This document shows positions 12,116-23,706 of a DNA stretch of 64,000 nt, piece by piece (position 1 is the first letter of the stretch; each line of letters opens with the position of its first letter). Where the stretch lies: assembly GCA_963693315.1 (NCBI GenBank), contig OY856187.1:49901161-49965160 (forward strand), given 5' to 3'. The notes below the pieces were generated by a model. That model saw only the letters and a program-made list of their open reading frames with translations. It did no database searches and was not told the origin of the DNA. Origin of the DNA: Diogma glabrata (lineage: Eukaryota > Arthropoda > Insecta > Diptera > Cylindrotomidae). The position numbers and the translations under genes are program-made.

Positions 12116-12745
12116 TGTAATAAACTTCGTCCAGAATGGGTTAATTTAATTTAATCATAAATAACCAATACGTTCCGCCTAAATGTTTTCTACATTCTAT
12201 GGCAAAGATGAATTAAAAGTTAACTCCCTTTAACAAATACATTTTGCATAAATTAGATTTGAGTTCGCTAATACAAATGCAAGTATGAATGAAAATAGGT
12301 GTGGCCTATTCAAGATGTACGGACTACGTAATATTGATTTCTAGTGGATTATAGAAGTTTCGATTTATTTGTTTTTCGATATAAATAAGCGAACAAAATA
12401 TCAGATAGTCAGTTTTAATTTTGCAATTAAAAGTGTTTATAAATATTCGCAAGTATAAGGAATAATCGGTGGTACTTGAGCCTGGGTACTAATAGTAAAA
12501 GAATTTGAACTTAGTGGAATAGTAAATACAGATTTTACGATTCCGAATATTATTGATTCAAATTGTGGAACAGCGGTGAAATTTATTGTACACAAATTGG
12601 AGACCCTGGAATTCATTGTAATTAAAGTCGGAAGTTGCTGTAACTGGTTGATAAATAAAGTTTGAGAGTTTGTTAACTAAAGATCTGTCTTTTTACTGTC
12701 GTGTTTGCTCAATAATCTAAAAGAACCAACGAAGAGTCGTTACAA
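12116..12745 (+). mobile_element. Solo LTR, 630 bp
   Basis: The segment begins TGTAATAAAC and ends CGTTACA, giving TG...CA ends with a 5-bp inverted terminus. It is flanked by a 4-bp duplication, atat, at 12112-12115 and 12746-12749, the size made by gypsy-type integrases. A core promoter is visible inside. No internal coding region is attached, so it is most likely a recombined solo LTR. Orientation is taken from the promoter and the polyadenylation signal. Confidence 0.75.
12380..12414 (+). promoter_or_regulatory. Core promoter in solo LTR: TATA box plus initiator
   Basis: TATAAATA at 12380-12387 is followed 29 nt later by TCAGTT at 12409-12414. That spacing is classic for arthropod TATA/Inr promoters. 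An AATAAA at 12654-12659 follows near the LTR end. Confidence 0.65.
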
Positions 12746-13084
12746 TATTTAGAAAATTTTTGGGATGTTGAAAAAGTTTAAATTTTGGATTTTATTATAA
12801 TTTTTGGAATATTTTTAGAATTTTGAAAAAGTATATATGTACTTTTACAAAGAATTTTATGTTTAATATTCATCGCTCCCCAAAACTTAAAACAATGTTT
12901 TTGTAATCCTTTATCTTTTGTACAAAATTTTGAAATTAAAATTTATTCCAAAATTTTTAAAATTTTTAATTTTGATTTAGATTGAACAATCTTTTTTAAA
13001 TATTTTGCTTGCGGCGAATAAAAAATATAGTACATGATGCACGGACGTAATTCATTTTAAACTTAATGTGGGTGCAAATCTGTT

Positions 13085-13235
13085 CCTCCAATTCCATCTC
13101 AAGGTCCTTTACCATGCGATGTTCAATGAAAATGCCACTCGCATGCTATTTTGTAGCCATTCAAATGATGCAGGATCATAGAAAAATTCTTTTTATTTTT
13201 ATATTGTGAAGCAGCGCCATCAGAAATATAAATAA
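13085..13235 (-). pseudogene. Inverted fragment of orphan mobile-element protein
   Basis: Reverse-complement reading reproduces the SDGAASQYKN to DGIGGT segment found in plus orientation at about 13490-13635. It lies only some 20 bp upstream of that copy's open frame, so the two form a close inverted pair. It has a TGG codon where the plus copy has a TAG stop, but carries its own stops. It is a broken fragment. Confidence 0.6.
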
Positions 13236-13251
13236 TCCAATTTTTTGTGTA

Positions 13252-13940
13252 GTGTGTTTTGTGTTTTGCGAATTTTTTGTGAGTTGCGATTTTGCAGATC
13301 GTTACTCGTTCTTAATACAAAACGAAGCGCAAGGTTACCATTGGATAAACAAGCAAAAATTACAACATACCAATTTGATTATAATATCGGATTGCCTTAC
13401 TCATGACAGCGTTGCTGTGAATCTCTTCATAGATAACTTAATTGATTTTTTAAAAACAAAATTTCAAAAAGTTTCAAAAATTATTTATATTTCTGATGGC
13501 GCTGCTTCACAATATAAAAATAAAAAGAATTTTTCTACGATCCTGCATCATTTGAATAACTACAAAATAGCATGTGAGTAGCATTTTTATGCAACATCGC
13601 ACGCTAAAGGACCTTGGGATGGAATTGGAGGAACAGTAAAAAGAAAAGCAACTAGAGCGAGTCTTAAGAAAGAATACGACAAAATTATATCAACACCTCT
13701 GGAGTTATATAACTGGGCAGCAGCTCCAGGCAATTTTCAAGATAACATGCATTTTTTCTGTGTAACGGAGGCAGGTTACATTGCAAAATGAAATCAACTA
13801 GCTGATAGATATGCCAATTTAAAAAAAATTCCTGGAACACGAGGATATCACTCATACATTCCTACAAATGATGGATCAATCTTAGCTATACGTTATTCTC
13901 ACTCTACGGAATTTAGTAATGTAAAATTAAATAAATAATA
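13252..13940 (+). pseudogene. Orphan mobile-element protein, near-continuous frame with two stops
   Basis: One frame stays open from 13252 to the TAA after 13937 except for TAG at 13579-13581 and a TGA near 13788. No frameshift is seen. Blocks in order: IIISDCLTHDS, IYISDGAASQYKN, SHAKGPWDGIGGTVKRKA, LYNWAAAPGNFQ and KKIPGTRGYHSYIP. The repeated acidic residues in ISD and SDGAASQ would suit a DDE/RNase H-like nuclease fold, but that is inference. The N-terminal part is missing, since similarity begins inside the protein. The copy at 4678-4900 has an Arg codon at the second stop position. Confidence 0.6.
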
Positions 13941-14526
13941 ATAAATGTGTAAAATATTTATTTTGAGTTAAAATAAAAAATTTACTATAAAAACGTATAT
14001 GTAAATCCAAAAAAAAACTGTTAATTTTTTAACTCCACTTTTTTTTATGATGAAAAATTTTAAGGCGTGTTGCAATAAATTTAATAAAAAAAACAAAAAA
14101 TTTTCCCCTCCTGAATTTTTTATATAATGTTAGAAACATTTCACATATTAAAAAATCAAAAATTTAAAAAATATGCTTTTCTAGAAAATCGAATTTGAAT
14201 TTTTAACCGTTATTTTTCTAAAAGAAAATGTTCAAGGTCATATAATGTGAATTATTATTTTGATTAGCTCTGTTCATTACCTACATTTTGAGCTATATAA
14301 CATTAATATCAGTAAAGTAGTTTTGACTGTAGAGCCATTTCAATATATCAGAGTCGAGCAATTTCTTGATTTTTCAACACCCTGTCTTAAGACAGGGTTA
14401 AAAAAAAACTAAAAACGCAGAACATTTTTTTTATTGATGTCAACGAATTCCAATACCTAAATATACAAAATTAAAACCTCATTTCCAAAATTGCATGTTT
14501 TTTGCTGATTTCACGTGTTTTTCACC
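13716..14526 (+). repeat. Inverted copy B of orphan mobile-element 3' region
   Basis: Plus-strand counterpart of 4108-4900, covering the protein tail and about 580 bp of AT-rich 3' sequence. It ends with ttgctgatttcacgtgt and then ttttcacc. The two copies enclose the BEL element, the solo LTR and the dispersed repeat in inverted orientation. Confidence 0.7.
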
Positions 14527-16852
14527 TATTAAAAAACTCTGCTATTTCATAGTTTTAAGTGTTCACGTCTATCGGCAGTCCGCAAGACTGCCTCTTTTTT
14601 TTTTAATAACTAACTCTGTGCGTGAATGTGCGTGCAGTTGAATACTTTTGTAAAAGTGTAACTGTCATTTTCGATTGCATCAGTTTGAAGAATTTAGCGC
14701 ACTCAGAATATGAATAAGACATTTGCTTTAGTTATTAGGAACGCCAATTCTCAATTCTTTTATTCAATTCTATGTTTTTTATGAAGAAAAAAGAGTTCAA
14801 TAAAAATGCTTTGTGGTAATTTATGATCATAAATATATAAACGTTTATTATCCCTGACATTTTGAGATAACATTTTATTCTAAATCGACTAACGAATTAG
14901 ATCACCACACAAAAAATATTTAAATCATAAATATATATCAATATTCTCAATATTAACATATTTCCATATATTCACTTTTTGTTTCGTTATAAATTTTTTT
15001 CGGCATTATTGTGTTAATGGAGAAAGAACACTTGTACTTGAGGCGATTTCTTCGGTTTTATTAGTTTTCATTTTAAGAATAAATAAAAAAACTGTTATTG
15101 ATGATTGGAATATCCTTTTTTTCCGAATTGAATGAATGTAAAAAAACAAGAAATAAAGAAAATATTCAAATATGATATAAGGATGTTATACATAATGGAT
15201 GTTATGGATATGATATTTGTTAAAAAGATTTAGTGTTATTTTCTCTTTTAGTTATCATTATCAACATCAGTTGGCAGCAGGGTTTTAAACATTTTATTTG
15301 AAGAGATAAAAAGTTAATTCAAAATAACTATAATTTATGTTTGTGTTGAATATGAAAGGTGTTGAATAAAACCCCAACGCAGAACTCTCATAAATGACTA
15401 AAAACTGGCTTTGGTGATCGTGATCTGTACAACTCTAATTCAAAACCCAGTTGTTGAATTTGATTGTAAACATTATTGCGACTCGTTGTGAATTTAACAA
15501 AATTATTTGTGAATATTACAAAAAGTTTTGTTAAATTTATAAAAAAGTATTACAATACAACATTACAAAGATTTGAATTCGGTTTCTATTTCGTTTTTTG
15601 TTTGGGATACATATATTACTTTTGATTTATGAAATGGGTTAGTTGAATCTGCTAAAAATATGTTAATATTCATAAATCAGATAACACCAAGATCTCTATT
15701 TTTCAACTATCATACACTTCATAAGAAACCAAAAACGTTAACTTTAATCTCCCTTCAACTTTTTAGATTATAATTTTTCTACCAAACAAATATTTTCTTT
15801 CCGTTTCTCTGATTTCCTTTTTCTTATTCGTAATGATTTTCTTTTATTTCAACACAGCAAAACTGGAAGATGTTACACCAAAATAAAAATTTTATATATG
15901 AAAATCATAAATATTTTCTTTAAGCAAAAAAAAATGTATATATATATTCCTTGGAAAAAAGTTTAATATATTTGGGTGGCAAGTGAAGGTAGATAGAAAA
16001 AAACTCTTGAAAAAGGGTTCAATCATCATCTTTTTTTGTTGGTTAAAATTTTATTGCGTCAAAAGAGTTTAATTTAAGGTTATTTGAGAAAGGATGTTAG
16101 TTTATTACTAATGGAAACAAGTTTCAACATATTAATTAGTTGATTTAATTAAATTCATATTTGTCATAATAATTTCAAATTCAACAATACGAACATATAT
16201 TTCTCAAGAGTACGACGAAATTTGAATATTTTAGTATACTTTTTTATTAAAAGATTAACGCACCCAAAACCATTATAACAATTTTTTTATCAATTTTACA
16301 GCTTTTTATGATTATGATTATACATCCAGTTCAGAAAAAAGGATGTTTCGCGAATCATCTTTAATATTATTCATATAAAATGAAAAATAAAAAATAAATC
16401 TGGTCTTATGAATAATGTGCTGATAAAAACAGCTATTGTGGAATTATATTGGGTTAAGTTAATTTCCAGTTGCTGTCTTAATGACATACTTATCCGAATT
16501 TGAGTTGTTTCTTATTAAACATGGTTTAAGGATAGTTTCTTTTTAGAAACTGAAAAATTTAGGCAATTTTTCATTGGCTCCACATTCACAAGATTCTCGT
16601 TGAAATTAATTTATCGATTCAAACAATTTTATTCATTCACATATAACCTGCAATATAGCATGAATTGTGGTGGAATTTTAAGACAGATTTCATTTCCAGA
16701 TATCAATACAGATATTTTAGCTAAAACCAGTTTTGACGAGGCTATCTTTGATCGAAGGTCTGCTAGGTCACAGAAAAGTGGAAAAAAATTAAGAAAAACG
16801 TCACCAATATACTTAAAAAATATTACAAAAAATAATTAAATAAATAAAATAT
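14527..16852. other. AT-rich stretch without recognisable genes
   Basis: I see no domain, splice-consistent exon or repeat structure here beyond homopolymer runs. A 79-codon ORF near 16600-16839 has no recognisable features and is probably chance. Confidence 0.6.
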
Positions 16853-18088
16853 GGAGGGGCTGAAATCTCACAGCTCTGAGATATCAAGACTTCGGTCTGG
16901 GTTAAGGATTTGTATATAGTTTTCGGCAAAATACTTTTATGAGGACATGGTTTTTAGTTTTGGGCAGCGATGTATATCAAACATAACTCTTTGTTAAATT
17001 AAATAAAATCAAACTTTTTCAAAATTCCAAAAATATTCCAAAAATTAGAATAAAATCAAATATTTAAATATTTTCTAAAATTCCAATAATATTTCAAAAA
17101 TTCTTAAGAATTCAAACTTTTTCCAAAATTCTAAAAATATTGCAAAAATTATTACAAAATCAAAAATTTAAAAATTTTTCAAAATTCCAAAAATTATAAT
17201 AAAATCAAAAATTTAAAATTTTTCTAAGTTCTAAAAATATTCCAAAAATTCTTACAAAATCAAAAATTAAAACTTATTCCAAAATTCTATAAATATTGCA
17301 AAAATTATTACAAAATCAAAAATACAAACTTTTTCAAAATTCCAAAAATATTTCAAAAACTATAACAAATTCCAAAATTTCCATGTTCAATTTCATTTTA
17401 AATTACATTTACGTCATAAGAACAACTACATTTTTTTTCCCAAAAAATTGGCCATAAAATTAAATGAAATCATTTTTTGACACACTTGACATTATTTTTT
17501 GACAAACTTATAATGCCATAATTCTCAATAATCATAATAAAATTTCATTTCAAACAAACAATGTTATTTTTTTTCCAAAAATTAGGTAAAAAACTAAATA
17601 AAAATCTTTTGACACACTTGACAACATTTTTTTGACAAACTTATAACGCAATAATCTAGATTTTGGTCTCACATACTAATCCCGACCATCAAGATTTCTC
17701 CAAATTCAATGTTCCTACTCGTAATCACTTAAAATGAACGTTTTTTAAGCAAAAAATATGCAAATTTCCTTGTTTTGACACACTTGACGATTTTTTTGAC
17801 ACACTTCCGGTACAGTTATCAAACACATCGTCCTTTCGGCTCTTCCCATTGAGTAAACCTATTTTAGAAAAAAAAAATTTTGAAATCCGTCCAGCGGTTT
17901 TCTAGATTTCGTCGGTTGTGACGGCCGGACGGACGGCCGGACGGCCGACAGACAGACACACATTTTTTTTTTTTTGCTTTTTTAGAATCAGTAGGTCCTA
18001 AAACGTCGAGAAATGCCTAAAAAAGTGGGGGTAAGAATTTCACTTTGAGCTCATGAATGTAATACTTAGGTCTTTCAGACCGAAGTAA
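16853..18088 (+). repeat. Dispersed repeat copy a (most complete)
   Basis: The best-preserved copy of an unnamed family. In order it has: a head with the hairpin atctcacagctctgagat and the word acttcggtctg (16889-16899); ttttgggcagcgatg; a tandem core of degenerate ~58-bp A/T-rich units (about 17010-17360); a block with repeated ttgacacacttgac; a GC-rich ggccgg/gacgg stretch near 17930; aaaacgtcgagaaatgcc; and a tail hairpin ending cagaccgaagt (18076-18086). Head and tail words are inverted complements over 11 nt, so it may be a terminal-inverted-repeat element. It carries no coding capacity. Confidence 0.75.
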
Positions 18089-18205
18089 CATAATTTATTA
18101 GTTTCAATTTCTTTTTCAACAAAATTGAAATTAATTATCATTAAATCTGTGGCGATCGACTGAACGCTCGAAATGGTGAATTCGCCTTTAAATAAATATT
18201 ACAAA

Positions 18206-18222
18206 CCACGTCGGGGTCACCA
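18206..18222 (-). other. Primer-binding-site-like sequence, gypsy-type
   Basis: On the minus strand TGGTGACCCCGACGTGG stands out in an AT-rich region and resembles the primer-binding region of insect gypsy elements. The region 18223-19141 between it and the gypsy pol stop would then be LTR-derived sequence. I could not define LTR ends, and no second copy is present, so this is tentative. Confidence 0.35.
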
Positions 18223-19141
18223 GTTTGGGCAACTTGGAGGTTGGCTGCTAGTGGCGTTGTCCAAATGATGGAGATGATATATAAAATGGTGAGATAGAGA
18301 TGATATTTGATTTAGACGAATAATAATATTAAATATATTGTGGTATAATATCAATTATTGGTTGTTGTTGCAGTTAGTTTTTCTCTTTTTGTTGCTGAGT
18401 CGTTATTAGGTTGTAGCACTTTGTAGTGAGTTCGATATAATGTTTGTGGTAAACGATAACTTCATATAAATTTGCAGAATCTGATAAAATTTCTTTTACG
18501 TAAAACAGCAACACTTTAACACAAATATCAGTTTTCACATAGGAGTAATATTTGTGTATCCCACAAATCCAATTGGCATGAATAAAAATAAAGAATTTGT
18601 ATCTTATATAATTTTATTAAATGATACCTTATTTTTTAACATCAAATCAAAAAAGGTGTGTAATGCTAACAATACTTTTTAGAGAGAGTTTATTTTTGTA
18701 AAAACTTTTAACATCATGGAGAATTTGAGATCTTTTTTATGCTTCATTAAGTATGTAGTGAAGCTAGTCTCGACTGAATGCTTTATTTCTAATTTAATGC
18801 TTTTACATTGATGCTATTTAATTTACACTTATTCAGCACCACATACGCCCCCTTATCAGTGATATTGTCATCAATATCACGTAAGATTGTGTTTACATAA
18901 ATTGGCGAAACTATTAACAATGATGATAATTCATTAAGTTGGTTAATATTTAAAATTAAATTAATAATACAAGAGAAATTGTTTTTTATTTAATGATGGA
19001 CGTCAAAAGTTAAGATGGTGGACGCGCGATCCTTCCAGCTCTGGTAGTAAATATTTGAGCGTTTAAATTGAACTTTACTGATTTTTTGGTTTAATTCACG
19101 GACACAGCATTTTGATCTTGTTTCGAAGAATCTAAATTAGC

Positions 19142-20240
19142 TTAGTGGTTCGTGTTAGGTGGTGGTTCGTCAGACTCGGTGTTATATTGAAAACGGGGTT
19201 TAAGTCTGTCGATACTAAATTTTGCCATTCTAGCTTTTATTTCAATAGTGAAAGTTTTGTCATCGCGGTTGATGACAAGAAAAGGTCCGTCATATGGTTG
19301 CTTCAACGATCTACGTACCATGTCTACTCTGAGAAAAACTTGTGAACATATTTTTAAATCGTTGAAAACAAAAACGTGGTTTGTAGAGTGACGAGAAGAA
19401 GTAACTGGTCAGCGATTGTTTAAATGTTGTTTAAGATTAATTACAAAATCCGATTGAAAGTTCCGATAAAAAATGTCCTGGCAAGCGTAAGGTAGATCCA
19501 TACACTAATTCTGCACGAAGGTAGATTTAAAATCATCCCGAAAAGCTGTTAGCAGTCCAAGAAGACAATACTTCTAGGATAGTACGTGTCCAATCTTGTC
19601 GATCGTGACACATTATTGACGCCTGCTCTCAGGTAACTGGAGTTAATCAATGCGTAATAAAGCGTCAGCAACAACATTGTCAATTCCAGACCCGTGTCGT
19701 ATGTCCGTAGTAAATTGGCTGATAAAATCCAAATGACGAAATTGTCTAGGACTAGCTTTGTCTGGATTTTGCAACACGGAATAGGCTAATGGTTTATGAT
19801 TGGTGAATAGGATAAAGTTTCACCCTTCTTGAAGATAACGAAAGCGTTTAATGGCTAAATTAGCTGCCAAAAGATCACAATCATAAGTGCGATTGCGTTT
19901 CGGTTAGTAGAAGAGAAAAGAAACTGATAGGCTGCCATGAATCGGTGACTAGTTGTTAAACAACTGCACCAATCGCTGTATTGCAGCCGTTGACTATGAT
20001 AGCGATCTGGGCATCAAGAGAAGCAAGGCTTTAGCAAGACTTGGTCACCGGCAGCGGATGGAAAGAAACGTCGGTAAAGGTTGATCATTCCTAGGAAACG
20101 ACGAAGTTCCTTGACCATTTGTGGAGTGGAAACACTGGAAATGGTATGACCAGGAGATGGTATGACCAAGAAAATTAATCTCAGCTCATGCGAAGTTACA
20201 CTTGGTGAGGTAAATGATCATACCGGCGTCTTGCAGCTTA
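19142..20240 (-). pseudogene. pol: Ty3/gypsy pol remnant (RT end, RNase H, integrase C-terminus)
   Basis: From 20240 downward the minus strand gives pieces of RT/connection (LQDAGMIIYLTKCNFA, then INFLGHTIS and MVKELRRFLGMINLYRRFFP), and RNase H (FTNHKPLAYSVLQNPDKASP, followed by RQFRHLDFISQF). After a gap comes the integrase C-terminal block HVFVFNDLKICSQVFLRVD, then QPYDGPFLVI and SIDRLKPRFQ, ending at TAA 19142-19144. The order matches gypsy pol. The integrase zinc finger and most of the catalytic core are missing between about 19400 and 19640, and several frame breaks and stops are present. This is a dead, internally deleted copy. Confidence 0.85.
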
Positions 20241-20498
20241 TTCTGTATATTTTATAATTTAAGATTTACACATACTTTCAACAACCAACTTCTTCTGAAG
20301 CTTAAAATATCTGATTGTTCAATTGTTTTTACTACCAAAACCAAAATTCCTGTTTTCCCTTTCAAAATTCGATTTTTCAGTCTATCGAACAAAATTCAAC
20401 TACTGAAAAATCATTTATTTTTGTCTATTCACACGAACTTTAAAACGCATACGAAAATGTGTGCGATTTTACTGCAAATAAAAGAAATTATATTGGAC

Positions 20499-20928
20499 AA
20501 GGCTGTATTCTAAACTAAAACTTATTTGAAACTTATTTGTGGAGACTTACTTATTTGAATAAGTAACCTAAAGAGGTGACTTATTTGAAATTATTTTTTC
20601 ATAGAAAAATCTAATTTGATTTGACAGTGTTAAATATTTTTATAAATATCTTTACAAAATGATTTTAAGCAATAAAACCTCTTTTTCGATTCCTAATAAA
20701 ATTAATATAATAATTTAAAATGAAAAAAATAGTTTTGAAAACTCTTTAATTGATCAAATTAAATAAATCGTTTTAATTAAATTTATTTCCGAATTTGCTT
20801 TTTGTTGCTGTCAAAATAAGTATGCTAAATCGTTTAGAATAGCTTTTAAATACTTATTTAAAATGGCGGTAAATAAGTAAGTCTACATAAATAAGTTTCA
20901 AATAAGTGGTCGTTTAGAATACAGCCTT
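20499..20928. mobile_element. MITE with ~57-bp terminal inverted repeats
   Basis: The left end aaggctgtattctaaact and the right end (complement beginning aaggctgtattctaaacg) are inverted and stay alignable for about 57 bp, including acttatttgaaacttattt. The 430-bp element has no ORF of note. I could not settle the target duplication, so the superfamily is open. Confidence 0.7.
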
Positions 20929-21678
20929 AGACCACTTGATTACTTAAATTGGTGATTTCATTACATCACGTATTTCGTTAATTAAAGGAAGTGGAATACA
21001 AAATTAAATATTAAACAAATTCACTCGGTAAATAATAAAATTGGAAATCTATTGTAGAAGCTTACGCTGTGTAGTGAAGAGCTTCTTCGAGGCATAGCAA
21101 AGAAGTGGCATAGCAGGTCGCGCACCTTGATGAGATTTATTTAGCCCCAAGCTTGCTTCAGAATATGATGTCGAGAAAGGAATCCTGTTGCTCCATTACA
21201 ACTAACAGTGTTGTACGCGTATTTCGAGACCAAATAAACGGATAGAAAAAAAAAACACAAGTGAAATGAGTAGACTCTGGCGACCCCCTTATGTGAAAGA
21301 ACCACGATCACCACGTCGAACCCCCACCATTAATACACTCACAAACACACACATATACCCAGACACACACACAACGGCCGATTATTCATATAAATGCATA
21401 ACCTTTCATCCACAGTCCGATTATTCTTTTCAATAATGCCATATATGTTACCAATGGGAGATTATAAGCAACAAATTTGATTTGTTTAAGTGTAACCTAC
21501 AGATATGAAGTAGTTTATGTAAATAGAGGTGAAAATATGGGTTAAAATTTTATTTGTAGAGTTAGCTTCGCACGGTTTAGCCCAAAACAAAAAAATAACG
21601 GTTGGCCCCGCGATGTTCATGCTAACGATGGGAGCCATATCATTAAGGCTATGTCGATTTTAATTTTAAATTCATTTG

Positions 21679-22148
21679 TCAGCTTATAAAATGAAAATCA
21701 TGCTCGGATAAAGTATAACAAATCATATATGGAACCAGAAACATTGTAAATGTAATAACAATATTATAGATTGCTCTTATATGTTTCACTTCTCGCATAT
21801 CCGGCAACATTGAGTCCCTTTCGATGTACTGACGATCGACCAATTTACGTTCAACAACCGACTTCTTTAATTTATCCCGTTTGTTATTCTTGATTTCATT
21901 TTCACTATTAATCGCTTTATAATTCGCATAGAATAAAATTAATTTATCTAAGCCCGTCGTTTTGGGTTTATCACATAATTTTTGACTGTTTATGTTTAAT
22001 TTTGCTAATAAATTATTGACATTTTTTTTTGTAGAAGCTGCATTTTTTCCGTTAAACTTCCATTATCATTATTTGTGCTATCAGGAACATTGTAACGAAA
22101 ATAACTTACTCCTGTTATCCACTCAAAACACATATTAAATCTCACCAT
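21679..22148 (-). pseudogene. Sterol O-acyltransferase-like fragment (N-terminal region)
   Basis: Minus-strand frames encode a segment whose core ERDSMLPDMREVKHIRAIY (about 21825-21765) matches the conserved RDS-L--L-EV-HIRTIY block of SOAT/ACAT enzymes, just before their first membrane segment. A hydrophobic stretch (FTMFLVPYMICY) follows, as expected. SOATs esterify sterols with fatty acyl-CoA in the ER membrane. Upstream, a second frame from an ATG at 22146-22148 runs about 42 codons and joins only through a frame change at a nine-A run near 22022-22030. A TGA at 21679-21681 ends the segment far short of the ~500-residue family length. The catalytic MBOAT region is absent, so it is non-functional as an enzyme. 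Confidence 0.5.
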
Positions 22149-23058
22149 TAGTTATCATTTCCTTTTTTTGTCCTTCATATTTTCCAACAATAGATTATTG
22201 CTAATAAATGGCTAAATCATATAAAATAATGCACTAATGAAAATTTAAATAATAAAAAAAGCATATAAATATTATGTGTCTACTCCTACCATGCCAATTT
22301 ACAACCTGCAGATCTATTTACGGAAAGAAACAATAATCAAGGCTTTAATTATATGTTCATTCACCCACACATACACATCCCGTGCATACACGCACCTGTA
22401 TCCGCACTCACGCACCCATTCATACATACATACACATATATATATTTAAAATGACTCACCCCATAGCTTGTCCAGATCCCACTCCCGTAGTTCTAGTCGC
22501 TCATCTCCACCCAGTTCATAGATTGGTAAGTTCAGCAATCCGGATCACGACGACGTTGTAAAAATTGTTACAATCCAACTGGGTGATGATAGCAGTGATT
22601 TTCTTCTTTTCCTTTCTTGCCGGAAATGTATCGCAATACTCAGCAGGTATGCTGATGACAACGTGTAGCCACACCCCAAAAAAAAATGGCTACCCCGGAA
22701 ATGTATCTAGATAGTCGACACACGGGATGCAATCGTAGCATGCGGTAAGGTATCTGATGTTAATTATAATTTACCTTCCCGACTTATTCACTGGGTCTCT
22801 GCACCCCAATGCAAGGGTTAACACAAAGGTATCACAAAGATTCGGGTGTAGATATTAGTATTACTGCATTATCACATCTATTTGAAACATTATCTCAACA
22901 AGCAATTTATAAATTTATTTCAGACTTTTATTAGGTAACAGTTTTTTTTTTTTTGAAAAATTTTGTTTTTTTTTTCACATATATTGGTAACTTAAAATAC
23001 CCCAGAGTTTAAATTTTTTTTTTGTTTAGCTTACAACTATCATTTTTCACAGTTCAAA

Positions 23059-23430
23059 AAAAATACAGCTATTATCACAGCTTTCCACATTATTTTTACA
23101 AAAAAATACAATTAATATTTACCATTATATTTTAATTTAGTCTATGGTTTGGTTTCATAGATTTTAATATTATTATTAAGTAAAATATTACACAAAAGAA
23201 ATTCCACGTATAGACGTCAATCAAAGCAAAAACCAAAAACGGCTGCTATTATCACAGCTTTTCAGCATTAGTTTCACAAAAAAATTACAATTAATATTTA
23301 CCATTATTTTTACAATTTATTCTATGGTGTCGTATTTTTGGTCATTTTATTATCATTAATTGAAATATTACACAACAAACAATTCCACCTATTGACGTCC
23401 ACCAAAGCAAAAACCAAAAACAGCTTTCTA
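23059..23430. repeat. ~190-bp tandem duplication in C1 leader
   Basis: Two diverged adjacent units share gctattatcacagctttyc, acaattaatatttaccatta, and end gcaaaaaccaaaaac. The unit length is about 185-190 bp. C2 lacks it at the equivalent place. Confidence 0.6.
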
Positions 23431-23698
23431 CTGTTAGACATCAAGTCAAATAAGAATATTTTTTGTTCGATTTGTTAACACACAAACATATAAATTTTTA
23501 CTAAATTTGACTAATTGAATTGGTAACTAAATAAAAAAATTGACTAATTGCAATAGTTAAATAATAAATTGAACTTAAGTAAAAATTCACTACTTAAATT
23601 AATAATCAAAACGTGAATTCACTAAAAGAAATCTATTTTTGCTGATATTCACGACAGAATTGACAAGACATAAGAAGGACTCTATATCTTTAACCACG

Positions 23699-23706
23699 TA
23701 TTTATA
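23699..23706 (-). promoter_or_regulatory. TATA box of repeat copy C1
   Basis: On the minus strand TATAAATA is followed by a stretch (gatatagagtccttctta) alignable to C3 downstream of its own TATA. The upstream ttgtttgcgg block is shared as well. Conservation across copies supports a real promoter. Confidence 0.5.

Larger units (their letters stand above)
5400..12935 (-). repeat. Dispersed repeat copy g, split by two LTR insertions
   Basis: The pieces 5400-5599, 12044-12115 and 12746-12935 form one minus-oriented copy of the window's dispersed repeat family. They carry the ~58-bp degenerate unit (tttgaatttttgattttgtt followed by ataatttttgcaatatttt) and, at 12853-12900, the inverted counterpart of the diagnostic ttttgggcagcgatg block. 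The BEL element at 5600-12043 and the solo LTR at 12116-12745 are inserted into it. Confidence 0.65.

Noticed and set aside
16853..18088. Helitron assignment of the dispersed repeat because of the tail hairpin
   Set aside because: No CTRR 3' terminus follows the hairpin and the termini look like short inverted repeats instead.
21260..21310. TGGCGACCCC after a ~200-bp segment in C1 and C3 read as an LTR with a primer-binding site
   Set aside because: The shared promoters, donor word and upstream homology make better sense in the opposite orientation, and no second LTR or coding region supports a retroelement reading.
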